From Thiothrix litoralis (GTDB taxonomy: Bacteria; Pseudomonadota; Gammaproteobacteria; Thiotrichales; Thiotrichaceae), in NCBI RefSeq assembly GCF_017901135.1, contig NZ_CP072801.1, positions 4,182,501 through 4,246,500 of the forward strand: a DNA stretch of 64,000 bases, written 5' to 3'. The translations under genes were made by a program, and so were the position numbers. Under the pieces are notes generated by a model. The model was not told the origin of the DNA and made no database searches. It saw only the letters and a list, made by a program, of their open reading frames with translations. This document shows, piece after piece, positions 26,241 through 33,755 of the stretch. Position 1 is the stretch's first letter. The number at the start of each line of letters is the position of its first letter.

Positions 26241-26263
26241 TTAATATCACACTGTGATATTAA
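26241..26263. promoter_or_regulatory. 23-bp perfect palindrome, MarR-type operator
   Basis: TTAATATCACA, a central C, then TGTGATATTAA: a perfect 11-bp inverted repeat lying between the divergent Yip1-domain and MarR genes, about 52 bases from the Yip1 start. Size and symmetry fit a MarR dimer site. A further half site (AATATCA) follows at once. Confidence 0.7.
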
Positions 26264-26384
26264 TATCATAGTCTTCCTTGCGGATATGTCAAGGCAGAAA
26301 GTAGCCATGTCGACCGAATAGGGTTCTTTGAATTGCTGTAGAATCTCATTCACTTTATGGGCATGGATATTTAGGAACACTTCA

Positions 26385-26858
26385 TTGACTAATGCAAAGA
26401 CTGACACGAACTTGACATCCACAGGTGCTCCCGCTGGAAGTACCTTTCCTAATCACTTGGTGAAGGCTGACTATGTGCGGTTGTCCGATTTCCGCCATGG
26501 ATTGCGCCGCTTCTTGCGCGTCAGTGAGCGGATTTGCCATGAGCAGGGGCTTACCTCGCTGCAATATCAGCTACTGCTGCACGTGCGTGGTTTCCCTGAG
26601 CGCGACTGGGCTTCGATCAGCGAGCTGGCTGAACGTCTACAAGCCCAGCATCACGGGGTGGTGGCGCTGATCGACCGTTGCGAGAAACTTGGTTTGGTGG
26701 TTCGTCGCACGGGGTGCGAGGACAAGCGGGTGGTGGAAATCCACTTGTTGCCCGCCGGGGAGAACTTGCTGGAGCGTATTGCCCTCCAGCATCAGGATGA
26801 CCTGCATCAGTTGCTCAGGATGTTTGCTTGGGTAGAGGCGCAGACACCGGTGGCGTAA
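26385..26858 (+). CDS. MarR-family transcriptional regulator
   Basis: A winged-helix regulator of the MarR family, about 157 residues. The recognition region is ASISELAERLQAQHHGVVALIDRCEKLGLV, followed by the wing with VRRTGCEDKRVVEIHLLPAGE. The start is uncertain because no ATG is in frame: a TTG at 26385 with AGGAAC upstream is used here, while TTG 26328 and GTG 26460 are alternatives. Divergent from the Yip1-domain gene, with a perfect palindrome between them. It overlaps the 3' end of the gene at 26815-27159. Confidence 0.85.
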   Translation: MTNAKTDTNLTSTGAPAGSTFPNHLVKADYVRLSDFRHGLRRFLRVSERICHEQGLTSLQYQLLLHVRGFPERDWASISELAERLQAQHHGVVALIDRCEKLGLVVRRTGCEDKRVVEIHLLPAGENLLERIALQHQDDLHQLLRMFAWVEAQTPVA

Positions 26859-27159
26859 AACTTTCGGGAAAAAGGACAGGCCAGCAAGCCTCGGAACCCA
26901 TGAGCAACCCTAGATCCGTGGGAATCGGCTGTCTACACGGCATTGCATTGATCGCCGTTGCGATGAGAACAGTAGCAGGAGGGAGATAGACTTTGACCTC
27001 ACAATGCAGCCGTCCCTCGGATTCATGCCGGAAAAAGAGGGCGGTATCGTCTGCATACTCCTTCAGGCCATACGTTTCCAAAAACAGTTTTTGGATGTGT
27101 TCCACAGCAGGATTTGCCAGCATGGCATCCCCCAGATTTTTGGTGAACCAAGTGGTCAT
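26815..27159 (-). CDS. Hypothetical protein in nrd operon, 114 aa
   Basis: A small soluble protein starting MTTWFTKNLGDAMLANPAVEHIQ, with GGAGAAAAACCC before the ATG. No domain recognised. It follows nrdG by 20 bases on the same strand and so probably belongs to the tauD-nrdD-nrdG operon. Similar small proteins with a WFTKNLGDA start occur beside anaerobic genes, but I cannot name a function. The 3' end overlaps marR by 44 bases. Confidence 0.65.
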   Translation of the reverse strand: MTTWFTKNLGDAMLANPAVEHIQKLFLETYGLKEYADDTALFFRHESEGRLHCEVKVYLPPATVLIATAINAMPCRQPIPTDLGLLMGSEACWPVLFPESFTPPVSAPLPKQTS

Positions 27160-27179
27160 GGGTTTTTCTCCATTCCCGG

Positions 27180-27785
27180 TCAAAACATGCCGGACTTGTC
27201 TGGTTTTTGGCAGGTCTGTAATACATGCCGCTTTACCCCGCACTTTGCCAGTGATACTGCCAATTGTTCAATATCCGCTTTCCCCAGCAGGGTTGGGTCA
27301 ACCGTTGTCCTGATCTCGTAATCCACATGATGGGCGTTCAGCAGCAAATCCAGACTTTCTGCTGCCTTGTGACCGCTGCCTGCCAATCCTGTAATCCTTT
27401 TGTAGGCATGGAACGGGGCTTTAATGTCCAGCCCCACCCAATCCACATAGGGCAACACTTTCGCCAATCGTGCTGGCATGATCCCTGCCGTGTGCAGGGC
27501 AATCTTGAATCCCAGCGCTTTCACTGCCTGCATGGCTTCTGGCAAGCGTGGTTGCAGCAGTGGTTCGCCGCCACTGAACACTACCCCATCCAGAAAACCG
27601 ACCCGTTCCTGCAAAAACCGCATGACCTCGCCCCATTCCAGCGTGCTGGGTACATCGGTGCGCAGCAGGTGTGGGTTATGGCAGTAACTGCAATGCCACG
27701 GGCAGCCCTGACAAAACAACACGGCTGCCAAGTGTCCCGGAAAGTCGATGCTGGTTAGCGGCACTAGCCCGCCTAACTGCAACAT
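27180..27785 (-). CDS. nrdG: Anaerobic ribonucleotide reductase activating protein (radical SAM)
   Basis: A 201-residue radical SAM activase of the TIGR02495 (NrdG2) type. The cluster-binding motif is CQGCPWHCSYCHN, a CxxxxxxxCxxC/CxxC variant, and the SAM-binding GGEP is in FSGGEPLLQ. It makes the glycyl radical on the class III reductase. It overlaps by 13 bases the small ORF that carries the glycyl-radical loop, so activase and radical subunit are coupled. Confidence 0.92.
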   Translation of the reverse strand: MLQLGGLVPLTSIDFPGHLAAVLFCQGCPWHCSYCHNPHLLRTDVPSTLEWGEVMRFLQERVGFLDGVVFSGGEPLLQPRLPEAMQAVKALGFKIALHTAGIMPARLAKVLPYVDWVGLDIKAPFHAYKRITGLAGSGHKAAESLDLLLNAHHVDYEIRTTVDPTLLGKADIEQLAVSLAKCGVKRHVLQTCQKPDKSGMF

Positions 27786-27970
27786 GGACGTTTCCCCTCC
27801 AACCGTGGAGAGGTTTCCTGGAAAGGAAGCCGCTCCGCATGTTCGCTTTGTTTGCCGGGGTTGAAGGAGCTGACCGGGCGGTGGTAGCCCATGACCCGTG
27901 TCCAGACTTCACAACGCTGACGTTCATGGTCAGCCAGTTTGCCGGGCTGCTGGTTTATTGGATGGCGCAT
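27773..27970 (-). CDS. Stand-alone glycyl-radical domain of class III ribonucleotide reductase
   Basis: A 65-residue protein carrying only the NrdD tail. RVMGYHRPVSSFNPGKQSEH aligns with the E. coli NrdD end (RVCGYLG...FNAGKQEE), so Gly28 is the likely radical site. The ATG lies 7 bases after a perfect AGGAGG (27983-27978) and overlaps the nrdD stop by 16 bases in another frame. Its own ribosome site shows it is a real split subunit rather than a sequencing frameshift. It also overlaps the nrdG start. Confidence 0.85.
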   Translation of the reverse strand: MRHPINQQPGKLADHERQRCEVWTRVMGYHRPVSSFNPGKQSEHAERLPFQETSPRLEGKRPCCS

Positions 27971-29667
27971 AGGGATTCCTCCTGTTTTTGGTGCAATAGC
28001 TCTTCATCACAGCGCGGGCAGAACTCGTGTTCTCCACTGAGATAACCGTGTTTGGGGCAGATGGAAAAGGTGGGTGTCACCGTGATGTACGGCAGCCGGA
28101 AACGTTCCAGACTGCGGCGTACCAGTTGCTTGCAGGCTTGTGGGCTGGAAATGCGTTCCTGCATGTATAGGTGCAGTACCGTGCCACCGTTGTACAGGGT
28201 CTGCAAACCGTCTTGCAGGCTCAGTGCTACGAAGGGGTCGGCAGTGTAACCCACCGGCAACTGGGTGGAATTGGTGTAATACGGGCGTTCTACGGTTCCG
28301 GCCTGCAAGATGTTGGGAAAACGTTTCTGGTCTTCCCGTGCAAAACGGTAGGTTGTGCCTTCTGCCGGGGTGGCTTCTAGGTTGTACATGTGTCCGGTTT
28401 CTTCCTGAAAGTCCCGCAGGCGGCGGCGGATATGCCGCAACAGGCGTACTGCCAGTGCTTGCCCCGCAGGTTCGGCAATGTGGGTCGTATCCCCGCTAAA
28501 ATTGCGGATCATCTCATTCACACCGTTCACGCCGATGGTGGAGAAATGGTTGCGCAAGGTTCCCAGATAACGTTGGGTGTAGGGGTAAAGCCCCTGATCC
28601 ATGTGCTGCTGGATTACCCGGCGTTTGATTTCAAGGCTGTCGCGCCCCAGTTCCAGTAACGTGTCCAGCCGTGCAAACAGTGCCGCCTTGTCACCTCTGT
28701 ACAAATAGCCCAGCCGGGCGCAATTGATGGTAAATACCCCCAGCGAGCCGGTTTGTTCCGCCGAGCCGAACAAGCCGTTGCCACGCCGTTCCAGTTGGCG
28801 CAAGTCGAGTTGCAGGCGGCAACACATGGAACGCACCATGCCCGGTTCCAACCCTGACTTCAGGAAATTCTGGAAGTAGGGCAGGCCGTATTTCGCCGTG
28901 ACCCGGAACAACAGGTCGGTATTGTCATCTTCCCACGGGAAATCCTGGGTGATGTTGTAAGTGGGGATGGGGAAGGTAAACACCCGCCCACAGGCATCGC
29001 CCTCTTCCATCACTTCAAGGAAAGCGCGGTTGATCATGCCCATTTCCACTTGGCAGTCAGCGTAGGTGAACGGCATTTCTTCCCCGGCAATCACCGGGAC
29101 TTGGGCTTTCAGGTCATCCGGGCATGTCCAGTCGAAGGTCAGGTTGGTGAACGGGGTTTGTGAGCCCCAGCGTGAGGGGAAATTCAGGTTGAAAATGAAG
29201 GACTGCATCAGTTGCCGGACATACCCGTATTCCAGCCCATCCTTGCGGATGTAGGGGGCAAGGTAAGTGTCGAAGGAACTGAATGCCTGTGCGCCTGCCC
29301 ATTCATTCTGCAAGGTGCCGAGAAAATTCACTGCCTGCCACAAGGCACTGTCCAGATGTTTGGGCGCTTTGGCATCGGTACGCCCCGGCACGCCGTTGAA
29401 ACCTTCGTGCAGCAGGCTACGCAATGACCAGCCTGCGCAATAGCCGCCCAGCATGTCGAGGTCGTGGATATGCACATCCCCGTCACGGTGGGCTTGCCCG
29501 ATGTCCGTTGGGTATACCTGATCGAGCCAGTAGTTGGCAATCATTTTTCCCGCCGTGTTCAGGATCAGCCCCCCGACGGAATAGCCCTGATTGGCATTGG
29601 CATTCACCCGCCAATCACGTTGTTGCAGGTAACTGTCGATGGTATCGGCAACCTCCACGCAGCTCAT
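27955..29667 (-). CDS. nrdD: Class III (anaerobic) ribonucleoside-triphosphate reductase, large part
   Basis: A 570-residue NrdD. It makes deoxyribonucleotides without oxygen. HIHDLDMLGGYCAGWS and TNLTFDW are family blocks, and FSICPKHGYLSGEHEFCPRC is the zinc site that normally precedes the glycyl-radical loop. The protein ends there: the radical loop is on the next ORF. It also lacks the N-terminal ATP-cone, so the usual allosteric on/off site is absent. The ATG at 29667 overlaps the tauD-like stop by 4 bases. Confidence 0.93.
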   Translation of the reverse strand: MSCVEVADTIDSYLQQRDWRVNANANQGYSVGGLILNTAGKMIANYWLDQVYPTDIGQAHRDGDVHIHDLDMLGGYCAGWSLRSLLHEGFNGVPGRTDAKAPKHLDSALWQAVNFLGTLQNEWAGAQAFSSFDTYLAPYIRKDGLEYGYVRQLMQSFIFNLNFPSRWGSQTPFTNLTFDWTCPDDLKAQVPVIAGEEMPFTYADCQVEMGMINRAFLEVMEEGDACGRVFTFPIPTYNITQDFPWEDDNTDLLFRVTAKYGLPYFQNFLKSGLEPGMVRSMCCRLQLDLRQLERRGNGLFGSAEQTGSLGVFTINCARLGYLYRGDKAALFARLDTLLELGRDSLEIKRRVIQQHMDQGLYPYTQRYLGTLRNHFSTIGVNGVNEMIRNFSGDTTHIAEPAGQALAVRLLRHIRRRLRDFQEETGHMYNLEATPAEGTTYRFAREDQKRFPNILQAGTVERPYYTNSTQLPVGYTADPFVALSLQDGLQTLYNGGTVLHLYMQERISSPQACKQLVRRSLERFRLPYITVTPTFSICPKHGYLSGEHEFCPRCDEELLHQKQEESLCAIQ

Positions 29668-30572
29668 GCCAGCCACTCCCGCATCCCGGTGCCAGCCAGC
29701 CTGTCCATGTAACGGGCACGGTACAGTAAACGGTGGCGTTCGGGGGCGTCCTCAAAGCCGCTACGGTCATGCAGCACATTGTTGCTGACCAGTCCCATGC
29801 CCGGTTCCAGCTTGCCCCGAAAAATATAGCGTGATTCACCTTCCAGCCAGTTGCTGAGGGCAGCCAGTGCTTCGAGTGTTAGCGGGTCGTTTTTCCACAC
29901 CACATTGCGCCCACGGATGGTGTAACGCATGTGCAAATCACCCGTCAACGGGTTAACAGAAAACACTGGCCCGACATTTTCCGCACGGGCAACCGTATTG
30001 CCGTGGGTACGGGCGGGGATGGTCATCACATCTGGTTGCATCAAGGCACGGATGTAGTCCGGGTTCTGGTCACGCAGGTGCAAATAGGCCATTTCATGAT
30101 CCAGCAAGCGGTTCTCGCCACCCGTAGGAGCGCTTTGCACGCAATGCAGCAACAGGCCGTGGACTTGCTGGTCGGGTGGGTTGTAATAGCCGTCGGTATG
30201 CCACTGGATAGCGCGGTTACTGTAGGGAATGTAATGTTCGCGTTCCCCGCTATCCCCGGCGGCGACGGTCAGGGAGGTCAGCCCATCGTCGTCTGCCAGC
30301 CAGTTATGGTTGAGGTGTAGAAGGCCAAACTGTTGTGCCAGCCGATGCGGGATGTTGCGGTCAGGGTCATCGCCGGTTTTGCCCACATAAATGGCCATAT
30401 TGGCTTTGCGGCAGCGTGTCAGGATGGCTTGGTGTTCGGCATCCGTCAGATGGCGTGGATCGTTGACTTCCACGATCAGGTCTTCCAGATGCGCTGGGTA
30501 GTTTTGCAGCTTTTGCTCACGCCAGTGTTGGTACAGGGCTTCATCATCCAGCAGGAAAAGGCTATGCGTCAT
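29664..30572 (-). CDS. TauD/TfdA-type Fe(II)/2-oxoglutarate dioxygenase
   Basis: A 302-residue TauD/GbbH-like dioxygenase. The metal HxD is in QWHTDGYYN, the distal His in NNVLHDRSGFED and the oxoglutarate Arg in RLLYRARYMDRL. Members use O2 to hydroxylate small molecules. It is the first gene of the nrdD operon (4-base overlap with nrdD), an odd setting for an O2-dependent enzyme. An FNR/DNR-like box lies upstream. Substrate unknown. Confidence 0.87.
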   Translation of the reverse strand: MTHSLFLLDDEALYQHWREQKLQNYPAHLEDLIVEVNDPRHLTDAEHQAILTRCRKANMAIYVGKTGDDPDRNIPHRLAQQFGLLHLNHNWLADDDGLTSLTVAAGDSGEREHYIPYSNRAIQWHTDGYYNPPDQQVHGLLLHCVQSAPTGGENRLLDHEMAYLHLRDQNPDYIRALMQPDVMTIPARTHGNTVARAENVGPVFSVNPLTGDLHMRYTIRGRNVVWKNDPLTLEALAALSNWLEGESRYIFRGKLEPGMGLVSNNVLHDRSGFEDAPERHRLLYRARYMDRLAGTGMREWLA

Positions 30573-30654
30573 GAGTGATACCTCTTTGTAAATACTATAT
30601 GTAGTGTCTTTTAAAGAAATAACATACTTTATGTAGAGTTATCGGCTGCTGGCT

Positions 30655-30668
30655 TTGACTTAAGTCAA
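30655..30668. promoter_or_regulatory. FNR/DNR-like box between nrdD operon and nnrS
   Basis: TTGACTTAAGTCAA, a perfect inverted repeat with the same TTGAC/GTCAA half-sites as the ubiU box. Its centre is about 90 bases from the tauD-like start and about 40 bases from the original nnrS ATG, so it could have served both directions. The 30573-30717 stretch otherwise shows only an AT-rich promoter-like region. Confidence 0.7.
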
Positions 30669-30701
30669 GGTGTGGTGTAACGATTTACCTTAAAAAACAC
30701 C

Positions 30702-30717
30702 CATGAGCAAACTAAAT
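30702..30717 (+). pseudogene. nnrS: First five codons of nnrS, cut off by ISNCY-type element
   Basis: ATG-AGC-AAA-CTA-AAT reads M-S-K-L-N and is followed by the IS. Beyond the IS the same CTA-AAT continues in frame as I-E-S-P-V-T-G-K-Y, the usual NnrS beginning. This fixes the original start and the insertion point. Confidence 0.75.
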
Positions 30718-30875
30718 AGTGTCTGACCGGAAACCCTAAAACCCTTTTCCGATCAAGATGCTACGCCCGTTTTCCTTGCCCTAAGATTTCCCGGAAGCAG
30801 GCCAGAAAGCTGCAAAAGCGCCCAAAATAGGGCAAAATAGGGCATCCATCCGCCAAACTTCGCAGGAGACACACG

Positions 30876-31343
30876 ATGCGTGAAGTGATCGCCCGCCAAC
30901 TTCGCCTGGGTCACGCTGACATCGGCAGGCTGACCTTCAACCCACGTTCGCGGGACGACATCCCGCAGGTGTTGCAAGGGCTGCAATACATTTATGTGAC
31001 AGACGAACTGCGTGAGGCGGTGTTTGCGGTGCTGGAAAAGCGGGTTCCGGCGGAGGTGGACGCCAGCCGTGGACGCCCCGGCATGGATCTGTGGAATGCG
31101 CTGGTGCTGGCGACATTGCGGGTGAACCTGAACTGGGACTATGACCGGCTGCTGGAGATGGCGAACCAGCACCGCAGCATCCGTCAGATGCTGGGGCATG
31201 GTTTCTGGGATGATGACGATGAGTACAAGCTGCAAACGGTCAAGGACAACGCCGCTCTGGTGGACGAAGCCAGCCTGCAACGCATCAACCAGTTGGTGGT
31301 GGAGGCCGGTCACAAGCTGCTAAAAAAAAAGCCGCGCCGCTGA
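30876..31343 (+). CDS. ISNCY-type transposase, upstream frame
   Basis: A 155-residue N-terminal part of the transposase (SRDDIPQVLQGLQYIYV is a family block). It ends shortly after nine consecutive A bases (31322-31330), where a -1 shift would fuse it to the downstream frame with no intervening stop. Most likely a programmed-frameshift transposase; a plain indel is the alternative. Confidence 0.8.
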   Translation: MREVIARQLRLGHADIGRLTFNPRSRDDIPQVLQGLQYIYVTDELREAVFAVLEKRVPAEVDASRGRPGMDLWNALVLATLRVNLNWDYDRLLEMANQHRSIRQMLGHGFWDDDDEYKLQTVKDNAALVDEASLQRINQLVVEAGHKLLKKKPRR

Positions 31344-31363
31344 GCGCCCGTTGTGACTCCTTC

Positions 31364-32350
31364 GTGGTGGAAAGCAACATCCACTACCCGACCGACATCA
31401 ACCTGTTGTACGACGCGGTGCGTTGTTCGGTGCGCACGGTGGCCGATTGGTGTGAAGGGCACGGCGACAGCCGCTGGCGGCAATGGCAGTACAATCTCCG
31501 CCAGGTGAAGAAAGCCTGCCGTCATGCGCAGAAGCTCAAGCACTCCAGCTCCCAAGACCCGGACAAGCAGGCCACCCGGCAACAGGCCATCCGTGACGCC
31601 CACCACACCTACCTGGGCCTGTGCGCCGCGCTGTTGTCGAAAGTGGAGGAAACGGTGGCTGACCTGCCCCTCAGCCTGCTGGACAGCCGGTCGGGCAACG
31701 ACCTCCAGCGCTGGCTGGGGTACGGGTGGCATCAGGTTGACCTGGTGCGGCGGCGGGTGCTGGACGGGGAAACCATCCCCCACGGCGACAAGATCTTCTC
31801 CCTCTTCGAGGATTACAGCGAATGGCTCAGCAAGGGCAAAGCCGGTGTGCCGGTGGAGCTGGGCCTGAACGTGTGCGTGATGGAATCGGCTGACGGCTTC
31901 ATCCTCCACCACCAAGTGATGCAACACTGCCCCGACAGTGAGATTGCCGTGACCATGGTTAAGCAAGCCAAAGCGCTGTTCCCCTCCCTGAGCGCGTGCA
32001 GCTTTGACAAGGGGTTCCACTCACCGGCCAACCAGCGCGAACTGGCCGAACTGCTCGACCGGGTGGTGTTGCCGAAAAAGGGCCGCTGGAGCCAGGCGGA
32101 CACTGCCCGTGAAACCGACCCGGCGTTTGTCCAGGCCAGACGCCAGCACTCAGCGGTGGAATCCGGCATCAACGCACTGGAAGTCCATGGGCTGGACTAT
32201 TGCCCCGACCGGGGGCTGGAACGCTTCAAGCGCTATGTGGCACTGGCGGTGGTGGGCAGGAACCTGCAAAAGGTCGGGGCCATTTTACAGGCCAGGGCGT
32301 TGGAGGCCTTGCAGAAGGATGAACGCCGACGACAGCGCCAAGCCGCCTGA
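31364..32350 (+). CDS. ISNCY-type transposase, downstream catalytic frame
   Basis: A 328-residue DDE-type catalytic part of the ISNCY-family transposase. The frame is open back to the A9 run, giving a fused protein of about 490 residues. Candidate acidic residues: Asp in VELGLNVCVMESADGF or SFDKGF, and Glu in AVESGINALE. The GTG start used here is only the first possible start; frameshift expression is more likely. Confidence 0.8.
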   Translation: MVESNIHYPTDINLLYDAVRCSVRTVADWCEGHGDSRWRQWQYNLRQVKKACRHAQKLKHSSSQDPDKQATRQQAIRDAHHTYLGLCAALLSKVEETVADLPLSLLDSRSGNDLQRWLGYGWHQVDLVRRRVLDGETIPHGDKIFSLFEDYSEWLSKGKAGVPVELGLNVCVMESADGFILHHQVMQHCPDSEIAVTMVKQAKALFPSLSACSFDKGFHSPANQRELAELLDRVVLPKKGRWSQADTARETDPAFVQARRQHSAVESGINALEVHGLDYCPDRGLERFKRYVALAVVGRNLQKVGAILQARALEALQKDERRRQRQAA

Positions 32351-32477
32351 ACCACCCCACAACGCCGACCGATGAGGGAAAATGCCGGGAAGGCAGGGCA
32401 GCCCCTGCACCGAAGGCAAGCCTGCGCTGCCAGCCATGCCTTGAAACCCAGCGTTTTACCCTCGTGCTTGCCAGAAG

Positions 32478-33755
32478 GTGGCGGGGAAAACGGCTGCATG
32501 GACTAAAATTGGGCACTCGTGGCGGCAGGAAGGCTTTTTCGGTCAGACACTAAATATCGAGTCGCCTGTTACGGGCAAATACGCGCTTTCCCAGCTAGGC
32601 TTCCGGCCTTTTTTCTTGGCTGCCGGACTATTTGCCATTGTCAGCATGGTGCTATGGACAGGCATTTACAGCTTTGGCTGGGGTGGGTTGCATTCCGGGT
32701 ATCCCGCCATCACGTGGCACGCCCATGAAATGGTGTTTGGCTATACGGTGGCGGTGGCTGCCGGTTTCCTGCTGACTGCTATCAGGAACTGGACGGGGCA
32801 ACAAACTTTGCATGGCTGGCCTTTGCTGGCATTGGTGGGGATGTGGCTGCTGGCGCGTATCTTGCCCTTTGTGGGGGAGCTGCCACTGCTCGTGTTGGCG
32901 GTGGTGGATACGCTGTTCCTGTTTTGCCTGTTGCTGGCGGTGGCGTACCCGATCATTCGGGCAAAACAATGGCAGCAGATGGGCATCGTGGGCAGTGTCA
33001 CCCTGTTGGTGGTGGCAGATGCCGTGTTTTATCTGGGCTTGCTGGGGATATGGCCTAAAGGGCTGCAACTCGGTTTGTATGGCGCTTTTTACCTTATCCT
33101 TTCTTTGATTCTCATCGTCGGGCGGCGGGTTATCCCGTTTTTTATTGAACGCGGGGTAGGTTGCCCGTTTACTGCGCGTAACCGTGGATGGATCGACAGT
33201 TCCGCCCTGGTATTACTCCTGCTGTTTGCTGTGGCGGATTTGACCTTCATGGTGACGGGTCATGGGGTGGCTGGTTATGTCAGTGCTGAGCTGGCGTTGC
33301 TGCAAGTACTGTTGCACAGCCTGCGCTTGTGGGGGTGGCATCACCCCAATATCTGGAAAAAGCCGCTGCTGTGGGTGTTGTATCTGGCTTATCTCTGGCT
33401 GGTGCTGGGCTTCCTGTTGAAATTTCTTGCTGTCGTGGCGGGTGTGTCGCCGTGGTTAGCTGTACATGCCTTTGCTTATGGCGGTTTTACGGTCGTTACC
33501 GTCGGGATGATGGCTCGTGTCATTCTTGGGCATACCGGGCGTAATGTCTTTGAACCACCGCTGGTGGTGGTCGCGGTTTTTGTGTTGCTATTGGGTGGGG
33601 CGGCTATCCGGGTGCTGGCGGTGTGGTGGTTGCCGCATAGCCATGCGGTGTGGATTTTGGCATCACAACTGTTGTGGATCGCTGCTTTTACCCTGTTTGT
33701 GTGGAAATACGCGCCGATGCTGCTCAAGCCAAGGATCGATGGACGTTATGGCTGA
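32478..33755 (+). CDS. nnrS: NnrS-family haem-copper membrane protein, 5' end replaced by IS
   Basis: NnrS is a polytopic membrane protein linked to nitric-oxide stress and denitrification. About 12 hydrophobic segments are present, with family blocks LGFRPFFLAAG, WHAHEMVFGY, GRRVIPFF and HAFAYGGF. Native codons begin at 32553 (N-I-E-S-P); the first 25 codons come from the IS right end, starting at a GTG, so a chimeric product could be made if transcribed from the IS. The native ATG is at 30702 on the far side. It is followed directly by the radical SAM gene. Confidence 0.83.
   Translation: MAGKTAAWTKIGHSWRQEGFFGQTLNIESPVTGKYALSQLGFRPFFLAAGLFAIVSMVLWTGIYSFGWGGLHSGYPAITWHAHEMVFGYTVAVAAGFLLTAIRNWTGQQTLHGWPLLALVGMWLLARILPFVGELPLLVLAVVDTLFLFCLLLAVAYPIIRAKQWQQMGIVGSVTLLVVADAVFYLGLLGIWPKGLQLGLYGAFYLILSLILIVGRRVIPFFIERGVGCPFTARNRGWIDSSALVLLLLFAVADLTFMVTGHGVAGYVSAELALLQVLLHSLRLWGWHHPNIWKKPLLWVLYLAYLWLVLGFLLKFLAVVAGVSPWLAVHAFAYGGFTVVTVGMMARVILGHTGRNVFEPPLVVVAVFVLLLGGAAIRVLAVWWLPHSHAVWILASQLLWIAAFTLFVWKYAPMLLKPRIDGRYG

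Larger units (their letters stand above)
30718..32551 (+). mobile_element. ISNCY-type insertion sequence, 1834 bp
   Basis: Ends AGTGTCTGACCG and CGGTCAGACACT are perfect 12-bp inverted repeats, flanked by a 4-bp direct repeat AAAT (30714-30717 and 32552-32555). It carries a transposase in two overlapping frames joined by an A9 run. It has inserted after codon 5 of nnrS. The 32351-32551 part is non-coding right end. Confidence 0.85.

Noticed and set aside
27955-27983. nrdD end as a simple frameshift or assembly error
   Set aside because: The downstream ORF has its own perfect AGGAGG and spacing, so independent translation is more likely.
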